From contig CAKZZK010000055.1 of assembly GCA_937885235.1 (NCBI GenBank), forward strand, positions 1-5,567: a DNA stretch of 5,567 bases. Reading direction: 5' to 3'. Below are positions 1 to 5,567 of this stretch, in pieces. Made by a program: the position numbers and the translations under genes. The stretch is from an uncultured Treponema sp. (GTDB taxonomy: Bacteria > Spirochaetota > Spirochaetia > Treponematales > Treponemataceae). The notes beneath the pieces were generated by a model. It had not been told where the DNA came from. It worked only from the letters and a program-made list of their open reading frames with translations, and searched no databases. Positions within the stretch are counted from its first letter, which is position 1, and every line of letters starts with the position of its first letter.

Positions 1-33
1 TGAACTGTAGAGCTGTGATTTTTTAACTGCCAT
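1..33 (-). CDS. hsdM: Type I restriction-modification DNA methyltransferase subunit (HsdM), N-terminal fragment running off the left edge
   Basis: Only eleven codons are present, starting at an ATG at 33-31 and reading MAVKKSQLYSS before the window ends. This closely matches the N-terminus I know from one large group of HsdM proteins (MAIKKSELYSSLW...), the N6-adenine methyltransferase subunit of type I restriction systems, which works in a complex with the specificity subunit HsdS. The start is supported by a Shine-Dalgarno GGAG at 40-43 with a 6-nt spacer. The gene lies 107 nt beyond the cmk/rpsA stop codon, with a strong terminator between, so it is probably transcribed separately; I see no convincing promoter in the short gap. 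If correct, hsdS and hsdR would be expected further left. The call rests on 11 residues and is therefore provisional. Confidence 0.6.
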   Translation of the reverse strand, partial: MAVKKSQLYSS

Positions 34-74
34 TTATTTCTCCAAAAAGGATGTCCTAAAACTTCAATTCCTGC

Positions 75-103
75 AAAAAAGCACATTGCAGGGAGCAATG
101 TGC
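75..103 (-). terminator. Intrinsic (Rho-independent) terminator of the recA-to-rpsA gene run
   Basis: A perfect 9-bp inverted repeat, GCACATTGC (81-89) and GCAATGTGC (95-103), encloses a 5-nt loop. On the minus strand the stem is followed directly by six T residues (75-80), the classic intrinsic terminator layout. The stem can be extended by G.U and A-U pairs with the bases at 104-107 and the T run. It begins 37 nt after the cmk/rpsA stop codon. In the plus direction the stem is followed only by CTTTCT, so termination there would be weaker. Confidence 0.88.
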
Positions 104-140
104 CTTTCTGAAGAATAAAACACCAAATGGCGCAGGATCC

Positions 141-2501
141 TTATTTATCTTTTCTGTGATCTTTCATGCTGTCAGCAATGGTATATGCTCCGTCGCTGTC
201 ATTACTTGTAGACATATACTGAGAAATCTCGGCACGCTCCTTAGCGCGCTTGTATTCCTTGATGGAGAAAGCAACCTTCTCTTTGTCCACATCGATGGAA
301 ACAACATACACATTCACCTTGTCGCCAACAGTGAACTTCTTGATAGCCTCTTCAAACGGAGTCTCGCGGTCATCGGTAATGTTTGCCTTGTTCACCAAGC
401 CTTCAATACCGTTCGGAGCCTTCACAAAGAGACCGAAATCCGTAATGGACGTAACTTCACCCTCAAGCGTGCTTCCCTGCTTGTACTGGGAGGCAAACTC
501 CTTCCACGGATTATCAGTGAGCTGCTTTACGCCAACGCGAATACGGCGGTTCTCCTGATCGCATTCGGTGACGATGACGTCGATTTCCTGCTCAACTTTA
601 ATCTCACTGCCCGGATGCTTTACCTTCTTTGTCCAAGAAAGATCCTCGCCAGCCAAGAAAGCGTCGATGCCCTCTTCAAGCTGCACGAAAGCACCGCTGT
701 TGGTGATCTTTACGACCTTGCCGTGCACCTTTGTGCCCACGGGATACTTGTCATTGATAGAATCCCACGGATTGGCAGTCACCTGCTTCAAACCAAGAGA
801 CACACGACCAGCCTGAATATCATAGCCCAAAATCATGCATTCGACTTCGTCGCCCTCTTTGAGCATATCGGCAGGCTTGTTGACCTTCTTCGTCCAGCTG
901 AATTCGGAAATGTGGGCAAGCCCCTCAATACCTTCCTCCAGCTCAATGAATGCGCCGAACTCGGTGAGCTTCGTTACCCTACCCTTCACCACATCATTGA
1001 CGTGATACTTGTCCTCAAAGTGCAGCCAAGGATCTTCGGCAAAGTGCTTCAAAGAAAGATTGATGCGCTTCTTTTCCTGATCGAGGCGGATAACCTTGAG
1101 CTCTATTTCCTGCCCCTTCTTTACGAAGTCCTTGGGACGGGTCACATGGCCCCAGCTCATATCATTGATATGGAGCAAGCCGTCAAAGCCGCCCAAGTCG
1201 ATGAACGCACCAAAGCTTGTGAAAGACTTTACAGCGCCCTTCACTGTATCGCCAATCTTCACTTCATTGAAGAATTTCTCGCGGTTTGAATCGATTTTCT
1301 CTTCGAGATATTTGCGGCGGTTTACGACGACATTGCGTCTGCCCTCGCTATACAAACGCTCTATATAGAATTTATCTTTTATGCCGACAAGCTTTTCAGC
1401 CTTTTCAACCTTCTGGCTGTCTGCCTGACTGATGGGAAGGAATGCGTTGATGCCACCGCCCAAATCAACCATATAGCCGCCCTTGGTGATAGATGAAATC
1501 TTTCCATCCACGGCAAGCTTATCATTATAGGCGGCCTTGAATTTTTCCCAGAGCCGCTTTTCATCGGCTTTGATCTTGGAGACTTCCGGCCCATTTTTGC
1601 CAAACTGGCTGATGAGGAAAACAGTAATCTCGCTGCCCACCTCTGGAATGTCATCCCCGAACTCGGAGAGGGGAATCCGTCCCTCAGACTTGCAGTTTAC
1701 GTCTACAAAGACATAATCATCTGTTACCTGAACGACACGTCCCTGCACAAGGGCATTGTCTTCAACCGGCCCCATTTTGTTAAGTGATTCTTCTAATTGT
1801 GTGTGAATATCGTCCTTGGAGCTCAGGTCAACATTCGTGTCCACTTCCTTCTGATCCATTCTAAATCCTTCAGTGTTGATGTTTGACTCGATTATGGCAC
1901 AAACTTGCTTTATCGTCAAGTCTGAAGTATCAATATATATTGCATCTTTAGCTCTTTTTAACGAACCTTCCGCCTTGTTTTTGTCCATCTCGTCGCGCTT
2001 GATGATTGCCTGCTTGATTTCTTCAAGCGTCATATTGCTCACGCCTTGGTCAAAGCGGCGCTTCGCCTGCACATCAATGCTCGCATCAAGATAGAATTTA
2101 TACTCCGCCTGCGGGAACACTACCGTCGTCATGTCTCGTCCTTCGCAGATGATGTTCAGCTTCTTTACAATCTGGCGCATCCTGTCATTCACCAGATGGC
2201 GCAGCTCTACAATACTGGACACGCGGGACACATTCGCGTCTACCCTGTCCTGATGCAGCAAATCCTCAACGTCCTTGCCGTTCAATATGAGCCGCGCATT
2301 CCGATAGTCCAAGCGCTGCTTCCGCACAAAATCCATAAGCGCTGCAGTATCTTCTATATTAATAGCAGCATCCAGCAATGCGAGGGTAAGCGCGCGGTAA
2401 AAACTGCCGCTGTTCAGATACACCAAGCCCAAATCTTTTGCAACCGCATGGGCAACTGTGCTTTTACCGGTTCCCGCGGGTCCATCAATGGCTATCACCA
2501 T
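141..2501 (-). CDS. cmk/rpsA: Fused cytidylate kinase (CMP/dCMP kinase) and 30S ribosomal protein S1
   Basis: This 786-residue protein is an in-frame fusion. Residues 1-210 are cytidylate kinase, which phosphorylates CMP and dCMP with ATP: P-loop GPAGTGKST at 7-15, YLNSGSFYRA at 28-37, a CMP-site segment around DRVDANVSRVSS (85-96), EGRDMTTVVFP at 120-130, a lid-region AKRRFDQ at 146-152 and RDEMDKNKAEGSL at 169-181. Family members usually have proline where S180 stands. Residues 215-786 are ribosomal protein S1, which binds mRNA on the 30S subunit. Six S1 (OB-fold) repeats lie at about 250-316, 328-397, 415-485, 501-572, 588-659 and 676-747; repeats 3-5 are each followed by a [DN]PW motif, and the C-terminal tail is charged. 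The start at 2501 has AAAAGGGG at 2511-2518 with a 9-nt spacer and lies 19 nt after the rluB stop. No stop codon separates the two halves, but M215 (ATG at 1859-1857) has its own ribosome binding site, so free S1 of 572 residues may also be made. Both domain calls are secure; whether the fused chain is the main product is not known. Confidence 0.95.
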   Translation of the reverse strand: MVIAIDGPAGTGKSTVAHAVAKDLGLVYLNSGSFYRALTLALLDAAINIEDTAALMDFVRKQRLDYRNARLILNGKDVEDLLHQDRVDANVSRVSSIVELRHLVNDRMRQIVKKLNIICEGRDMTTVVFPQAEYKFYLDASIDVQAKRRFDQGVSNMTLEEIKQAIIKRDEMDKNKAEGSLKRAKDAIYIDTSDLTIKQVCAIIESNINTEGFRMDQKEVDTNVDLSSKDDIHTQLEESLNKMGPVEDNALVQGRVVQVTDDYVFVDVNCKSEGRIPLSEFGDDIPEVGSEITVFLISQFGKNGPEVSKIKADEKRLWEKFKAAYNDKLAVDGKISSITKGGYMVDLGGGINAFLPISQADSQKVEKAEKLVGIKDKFYIERLYSEGRRNVVVNRRKYLEEKIDSNREKFFNEVKIGDTVKGAVKSFTSFGAFIDLGGFDGLLHINDMSWGHVTRPKDFVKKGQEIELKVIRLDQEKKRINLSLKHFAEDPWLHFEDKYHVNDVVKGRVTKLTEFGAFIELEEGIEGLAHISEFSWTKKVNKPADMLKEGDEVECMILGYDIQAGRVSLGLKQVTANPWDSINDKYPVGTKVHGKVVKITNSGAFVQLEEGIDAFLAGEDLSWTKKVKHPGSEIKVEQEIDVIVTECDQENRRIRVGVKQLTDNPWKEFASQYKQGSTLEGEVTSITDFGLFVKAPNGIEGLVNKANITDDRETPFEEAIKKFTVGDKVNVYVVSIDVDKEKVAFSIKEYKRAKERAEISQYMSTSNDSDGAYTIADSMKDHRKDK
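1857..1870 (-). promoter_or_regulatory. Internal ribosome binding site and ATG at the cmk-rpsA seam
   Basis: AAGGA at 1866-1870 lies 6 nt before an in-frame ATG at 1859-1857 (residue M215 of the fusion), exactly where the S1 sequence begins (MDQKEV). This is good Shine-Dalgarno spacing and could allow S1 to be translated independently of the kinase. The sequence elements are seen directly; their use is inferred. Confidence 0.5.
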
Positions 2502-2520
2502 ATTGTTATACCCCTTTTAT

Positions 2521-3228
2521 TTAGTTATGCCTGCACAGGCGCAGGAGGGACGAAACTTCTGCCTGAGTCAGGTTTCTGAATTCCCCCTCAGCCAAGCCGT
2601 CTATGCCTATGTTACCGATGCGAATGCGCATAAGCGACTTTATGCCTATTTCGCGCGATTCAAAGACCCGCCGTATCTCGCGGTTCTTGCCTTCCACAAG
2701 CACAATGCGCATACGGTGGGAATTGAGCTCCTCCGCCTCCTTGCAGCGGTAGAACACGTTGTCCACCCGAAGCCCCCGCTCAAAGTCTTCGGCAAGCCCG
2801 CGAGGCAAGGGCAGACTTGTGTCAACGATATACTCTTTTTCCAATTCCGCAGAGGGATGGGACAGGGTGGCGGCAAAATTCCCGTCATTGGTAAAGATGA
2901 TGAGTCCGCAGGAAAACATATCCAGCCGCCCCACGTTGTAGAGACGCTCGCTGTATGCATCCTTGAGCAAATCAACCGCGACAGCCCGCCCCTTTTCGTC
3001 AGCCTGAGAACAGACATAGCCAGAAGGCTTATGCAGAAGCACATAACGCTTTGCTTCTTCCAGATGGATTTTCTTGCCGTCCACGCAGACAGTGTCCGAA
3101 GCAGAAACCTTTGTCCCCAGCTCCGTGCACACCATGCCGTTCACCGTTACCCTGCCCGCCAAAATGATGGCTTCGCTTGCCCTCCGGCTCGCCACTCCCG
3201 ACCGCGCCATGTAATGCTGCAGGCGCAT
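2521..3228 (-). CDS. rluB: RluB/RsuA-family rRNA pseudouridine synthase
   Basis: The 235-residue protein converts a specific uridine of rRNA to pseudouridine; in RluB the target is in the peptidyl-transferase region of 23S rRNA (U2605 in E. coli). An N-terminal S4 RNA-binding domain covers about 1-58 (MRLQHYMARSGVASRR at the start). The catalytic domain follows, with HKPSGYV at 66-72, the signature NVGRLD at 98-103 whose D103 is the expected catalytic aspartate, GLIIFTNDGN at 108-117 and EGKNREIRRVFE at 179-190. I chose the ATG at 3228 because it begins at the normal S4 boundary and lies 7 nt after the scpB stop; its ribosome binding site is weak, so translation may be coupled to scpB. The frame is open up to an ATG at 3318, and another ATG lies at 3273, but both would overlap scpB and add a non-family leader. 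The neighbourhood with scpA/scpB is typical of RluB. RsuA or another paralogue with a different target base cannot be fully excluded. Confidence 0.9.
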   Translation of the reverse strand: MRLQHYMARSGVASRRASEAIILAGRVTVNGMVCTELGTKVSASDTVCVDGKKIHLEEAKRYVLLHKPSGYVCSQADEKGRAVAVDLLKDAYSERLYNVGRLDMFSCGLIIFTNDGNFAATLSHPSAELEKEYIVDTSLPLPRGLAEDFERGLRVDNVFYRCKEAEELNSHRMRIVLVEGKNREIRRVFESREIGIKSLMRIRIGNIGIDGLAEGEFRNLTQAEVSSLLRLCRHN

Positions 3229-3235
3229 AAATTCT

Positions 3236-3922
3236 TTATCTTGCAAGTTCGAACCTCTCGCTTTCTTTTTCATCAAGCTGCGGCAGATCAGCAATGCTCT
3301 GCAAATGGAAGAATTCAAGGAATTCCTTCGTCGTGCCGTACTGGACAGGTTTGCCCGGAATATCCTTCTTGCCTACTTCCTTGATAAATTTGCGTTCCAA
3401 AAGGATGCGCATCATATTGTCTGCGCTCACATGGCGAATGCTTTCTATTTCCGCACGGGTAATCGGCTGGCTGTAGGCAATGATGGCAAGCGTTTCAATG
3501 GCAGCCTTGCTCAGACGCCCCTCATTTTTCTTGCCGTAGCGTTCTTTTACGAGATCAAAACACTCTTTCTTAGGGGTAAGCAGCCAGCCGCCGAGAATTT
3601 GGGACAGCTCAATGCCGCTGTCTGCGCTCATATATTTTTCCTTAAGACGTTCCAGGCACTCTGCTATTACATCTTCAGAAAACTGCGCAATTCTGGCAAG
3701 GGACTCAACAGTCTGTGGCTCGCTTTCCAAAAAAAGTACCGTTTCGAGCAGGGCAGTCTCGCTGTCTAAGTTCATATCCGCGCGCTGCTTCTGCACGGCA
3801 TTCTGTGCTTCCAGATCCACTTCTTCTTCAGGAAACTTTAATTGCTCCTTGCTTTCCGTCTTGTGCTTCACATTCTCATCACTTTCGGCGTTCTCCTCTA
3901 CGCCGCCTGCTGCTTCCTGCAT
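3236..3922 (-). CDS. scpB: Segregation and condensation protein B (ScpB)
   Basis: ScpB is the winged-helix (kite) subunit that dimerises and binds ScpA in the SMC-ScpAB condensin, which compacts and helps segregate the chromosome. The 228-residue product has the family core from about residue 54: ALLETVLFLESEP (57-69), an LSKAAIETLAIIAYSQPITR block (137-156) followed by AEIESIRHV, and GKPVQYGTTKEFLEFF (190-205). The first 50 residues are a charged, Glu/Lys-rich extension unlike the usual ScpB start. The start at 3922 is supported by GGAG at 3933-3936 with a 10-nt spacer. An alternative ATG at 3775 (M50) would give a more family-like length but has no visible ribosome binding site. The gene overlaps the end of scpA by 25 nt, suggesting coupled, balanced synthesis. 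The family call is firm; the start is somewhat less so. Confidence 0.92.
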   Translation of the reverse strand: MQEAAGGVEENAESDENVKHKTESKEQLKFPEEEVDLEAQNAVQKQRADMNLDSETALLETVLFLESEPQTVESLARIAQFSEDVIAECLERLKEKYMSADSGIELSQILGGWLLTPKKECFDLVKERYGKKNEGRLSKAAIETLAIIAYSQPITRAEIESIRHVSADNMMRILLERKFIKEVGKKDIPGKPVQYGTTKEFLEFFHLQSIADLPQLDEKESERFELAR

Positions 3923-4644
3923 ATCTTTATGTCTCCAAACATTTTGTTTTGATATATATCAGCCAATTTCAGCTTTACAGCCTCCAAGATTGCCATAAAA
4001 GCGCAGATTACGTCAAGCTCATTCCCCCGACGGGTGATTAAATCGGTAAACATACACTCACCGTGTTTTTCCAGAAGCTCGTTCATAAGCGTAATCTTTT
4101 CATTCGGCGTTATATCCTCGCTCATATTAAGGATTCTTTCATCCCTGCTGATATTCGTCAGATTTCGAAAAATCTTCTGCATATCCTGCAGCAGCGCCCA
4201 TGTATCCATCTTCTTCCACTGGCCTTCATCTTCTTCAAACGGCAGGATTCTTTCTATCTTCTTGCGCTCAAAGCTCCACTCGCTCTGCTCCTCCTGCTCC
4301 TCCATAAGCGCAGAAAGCTTCTTGAAACGCTGATATTCAATCAGCTGCTCCACCAGTTCCGTGCGAGGGTCTTCCATGCCCTCGTCATCATCATAGGTCA
4401 CTTCCACCGGCAAAAGCATACGGCTTTTAATGAAAATAAGCTTTGCCGCCCAAGCATAGAATTCGCTCAAATCCTGCAGGTTGGTTTCCACCGCATAATC
4501 AAGATAGTCAAGGTACTGCTCCGTTATCTCTGCAATCGGAATGTCATAGATATTTATCCTGTTTTCCCTGATAAGGCTCCATAAAAGCTCCAGCGGTCCT
4601 ACGAACTGCCCCGCTGTAAATTTCCGCCCTCCGGCATCTGCCAT
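3898..4644 (-). CDS. scpA: Segregation and condensation protein A (ScpA)
   Basis: ScpA is the kleisin that bridges the SMC heads and recruits ScpB in the bacterial condensin complex. The 248-residue product shows the diagnostic N-terminus FVGPLELLWSLIREN (14-28) with NIYDIPIAEITEQYLDYL (31-48), followed by WAAKLIFIKSRMLLP (65-79). A charged middle region contains an acidic patch (DDDEGMED, 85-92) and an EEQEEQ stretch near 115-120. A C-terminal winged-helix region spans about 170-240. Length is normal for the family. The ATG at 4644 is preceded by AGGTGAGG at 4653-4660, 8 nt upstream, which overlaps the folK stop codon; only 5 nt separate the two genes. The reading frame ends 25 nt inside scpB. 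The call is secure. Confidence 0.95.
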   Translation of the reverse strand: MADAGGRKFTAGQFVGPLELLWSLIRENRINIYDIPIAEITEQYLDYLDYAVETNLQDLSEFYAWAAKLIFIKSRMLLPVEVTYDDDEGMEDPRTELVEQLIEYQRFKKLSALMEEQEEQSEWSFERKKIERILPFEEDEGQWKKMDTWALLQDMQKIFRNLTNISRDERILNMSEDITPNEKITLMNELLEKHGECMFTDLITRRGNELDVICAFMAILEAVKLKLADIYQNKMFGDIKICRKQQAA

Positions 4645-4649
4645 CTGTG

Positions 4650-5132
4650 CTACCTCACCTTTTCAATTCGCTGCCCTGCCAAAGCAGACAGGGCTTCTGT
4701 ATATCTTTCGGCATATTGAGGTAAAATTTCAAGCAACGGCACAAGCACGAATGCCCGTTCCGTCAGACGCTCATGAGGTACGATTAAGCCCTCCTCATGC
4801 AGCTCTAGATCGCCAAACAGCTCTATATCTATGTCCAGAGAACGGGGGCCGTTGCGGATTTCCCGGCTTCTGTCGCGTCCAAAAGCTGCTTCCACTTCAT
4901 GTATCCGCCGCAGGAGGTCATGGGGAGAACCTTCAAAAAGCCCCGCCACCATCATGTTGAAGAAATCTTCCTGTTCCGTCACATACATGGCGGCAGTCCG
5001 GTATACAGAAGAAGCGCAGAGCGCATATATAAAGGACCGCAGCTCTGTACAGGCGGCAGACAAAAGCTCCTGGGGACACATTCCCTTGTAAGATGTGTTC
5101 GAGCCAAGCCCCAGCACCACCTGCGTATACAT
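4650..5132 (-). CDS. folK: 2-amino-4-hydroxy-6-hydroxymethyldihydropteridine pyrophosphokinase (HPPK)
   Basis: HPPK transfers pyrophosphate from ATP to 6-hydroxymethyl-7,8-dihydropterin, giving the substrate of dihydropteroate synthase in folate synthesis; it is cytoplasmic. The 160-residue product matches the family length. Visible motifs are the N-terminal VVLGLGSN (5-12), SSVYRT (41-46), the DFFNMMV segment (56-62) that helps bind pterin, GPRSLDIDIELFG (95-107) with D100 and D102 matching the Mg2+-binding aspartates, and VPHERLTERAFVLVPL (118-133). The ATG at 5132 shares one base with the recA stop codon (TGATG), and GGAGG at 5143-5147 lies 10 nt upstream inside recA, so translation is probably coupled. 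No other folate genes are seen here, so the rest of the pathway must lie elsewhere or the cell may salvage intermediates. Confidence 0.95.
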   Translation of the reverse strand: MYTQVVLGLGSNTSYKGMCPQELLSAACTELRSFIYALCASSVYRTAAMYVTEQEDFFNMMVAGLFEGSPHDLLRRIHEVEAAFGRDRSREIRNGPRSLDIDIELFGDLELHEEGLIVPHERLTERAFVLVPLLEILPQYAERYTEALSALAGQRIEKVR

Positions 5133-5567
5133 CAGAACAAGTCCTCCGGCACCGGCTTGTCGGAAGCCGCAGCCTTTGCGAGGGAAGTCGCCGTGGGTGC
5201 AGCAGCCGCGGTCTTTGCCGCTTTCGCGGAGGAAGCTTTTGCCGCTGCTTTGGCGGCAGGCTTTTCCGCTGCGGGGGCAGGAGCTTCTGCCTCCGGCTTT
5301 TCCTTGTCGGTGGTAAGATTGCCTGTGCCCACGCCTTTACCGCGCATCTCCTGCTCATAGGCGCGGATCTGCTCTTCGGTGACTACTTCCCCTTCCTTGG
5401 TATGGAGCACCTGACCGGGGAAAATCTTTTCGCGCAGGGTATGCTCCAGCTGAATGCGGTAATCAGGGTTATTTTCAATGAAAGCAACAGCGTTTTCCTT
5501 TCCCTGCCCGGACTCAGGGGATCTCAAAAGAATGGTCTCATTTGACACCAGGTGATCCCATAATATC
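5132..5567 (-). CDS. recA: RecA recombinase, C-terminal part (5' end beyond the right edge)
   Basis: About 144 codons are visible and the frame is open to the window edge. The call rests on GQGKENAVAFIENNPD (5462-5509), the motif that opens the RecA C-terminal domain, followed by a helix ending in LREKIFPG. RecA forms ATP-dependent filaments on single-stranded DNA for recombination and SOS induction; the ATPase core (Walker A and B) lies outside the window. The tail is long and low in complexity, about half alanine with many lysines and prolines, and ends in an acidic PVPEDLF, in keeping with the acidic RecA C-terminus. Directly upstream of GQGKEN the usual K-S-G-x-W-[YF]-S-[YF] segment is missing; the sequence there is VSNETILLRSPES. 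A GTG at 5548 could be read as a start but is more likely internal to a longer gene. Confidence 0.8.
   Translation of the reverse strand, partial: ILWDHLVSNETILLRSPESGQGKENAVAFIENNPDYRIQLEHTLREKIFPGQVLHTKEGEVVTEEQIRAYEQEMRGKGVGTGNLTTDKEKPEAEAPAPAAEKPAAKAAAKASSAKAAKTAAAAPTATSLAKAAASDKPVPEDLF

Larger units (their letters stand above)
141..5567 (-). other. Probable polycistronic unit recA-folK-scpA-scpB-rluB-cmk/rpsA
   Basis: All six genes are on the minus strand with junctions of -1, +5, -25, +7 and +19 nt, leaving no room for ordinary internal promoters between genes. A single strong terminator closes the run at 75-103. Promoters inside coding regions cannot be excluded. The 5' end and any SOS control site (LexA box) upstream of recA lie outside the window, so whether the downstream genes share recA induction cannot be judged here. 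Confidence 0.7.

Noticed and set aside
48..57. Small palindrome AGGATGTCCT upstream of hsdM
   Set aside because: Only four base pairs around a 2-nt centre; too short to call an operator or hairpin.
34..140. Possible promoter for hsdM in the intergenic gap
   Set aside because: TTGCAG and TTGAAG hexamers occur on the minus strand just after the terminator, but no credible -10 lies at proper spacing before the ATG.
156..1289. Long plus-strand open frame of 377 codons
   Set aside because: It lies wholly antisense to the S1 half of cmk/rpsA, whose six S1 repeats are unmistakable; the plus-strand product resembles no family I know and is a codon-bias shadow.
3229..3318. Extended rluB start at 3318 or 3273
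   Set aside because: These would overlap scpB and add a leader not found in the family; the S4 domain begins at the ATG at 3228, 7 nt after the scpB stop.
2458..3384. Plus-strand open frame of 308 codons
   Set aside because: It is antisense to rluB and to the ends of cmk and scpB, and its translation shows no recognisable motif.
5546..5548. GTG at 5548 as the start of a short independent 138-residue gene
   Set aside because: The frame continues open to the edge and the product begins inside what should be the RecA core-to-C-domain junction, so a gene cut by the window is the simpler reading.

Overview
The window holds one compact run of co-oriented genes on the minus strand plus the first codons of a further minus-strand gene at the left edge. 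Read in transcription order (right to left) the genes are: the 3' part of recA, folK, scpA, scpB, an RluB-type pseudouridine synthase, and one long gene fusing cytidylate kinase (cmk) to ribosomal protein S1 (rpsA). A strong intrinsic terminator follows, and then the start of what looks like a type I restriction-modification methyltransferase gene (hsdM). No tRNA, rRNA, CRISPR array or insertion sequence is visible.

Organism: bacterial, with moderate GC by eye. The folK-scpA-scpB-rluB-cmk/rpsA order, the cmk/rpsA fusion itself, and the cytidylate kinase motif YLNSGSFYRA (instead of the commoner YLDTGAMYRA) suggest a spirochaete of the Treponema group. I recall a comparable long cmk/rpsA protein in T. 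pallidum (TP0279). This is recall plus inference; a low-to-moderate GC Firmicute (for example Negativicutes) is the main alternative.

Layout: 1-33 start of hsdM; 34-140 intergenic region with the terminator at 75-103; 141-2501 cmk/rpsA; 2521-3228 rluB; 3236-3922 scpB; 3898-4644 scpA; 4650-5132 folK; 5132-5567 recA, cut by the window edge. Junctions are very tight (1-nt overlap, 5-nt gap, 25-nt overlap, 7-nt gap, 19-nt gap), so the genes from recA to rpsA are probably one transcription unit with translational coupling. No gene-free stretch exceeds 300 bases.

Together the genes serve growth and chromosome maintenance: recombination and SOS (RecA), folate synthesis (FolK), chromosome condensation and segregation (ScpA/ScpB with an SMC protein encoded elsewhere), 23S rRNA modification (RluB), CMP/dCMP phosphorylation and translation initiation (Cmk/S1). 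I see no evidence of a wholly new system. The most notable points are the cmk/rpsA fusion with an internal ribosome binding site and ATG at its seam, an unusual sequence just before the GQGKEN motif of RecA, and the apparent accessory gene (hsdM) directly after the terminator.
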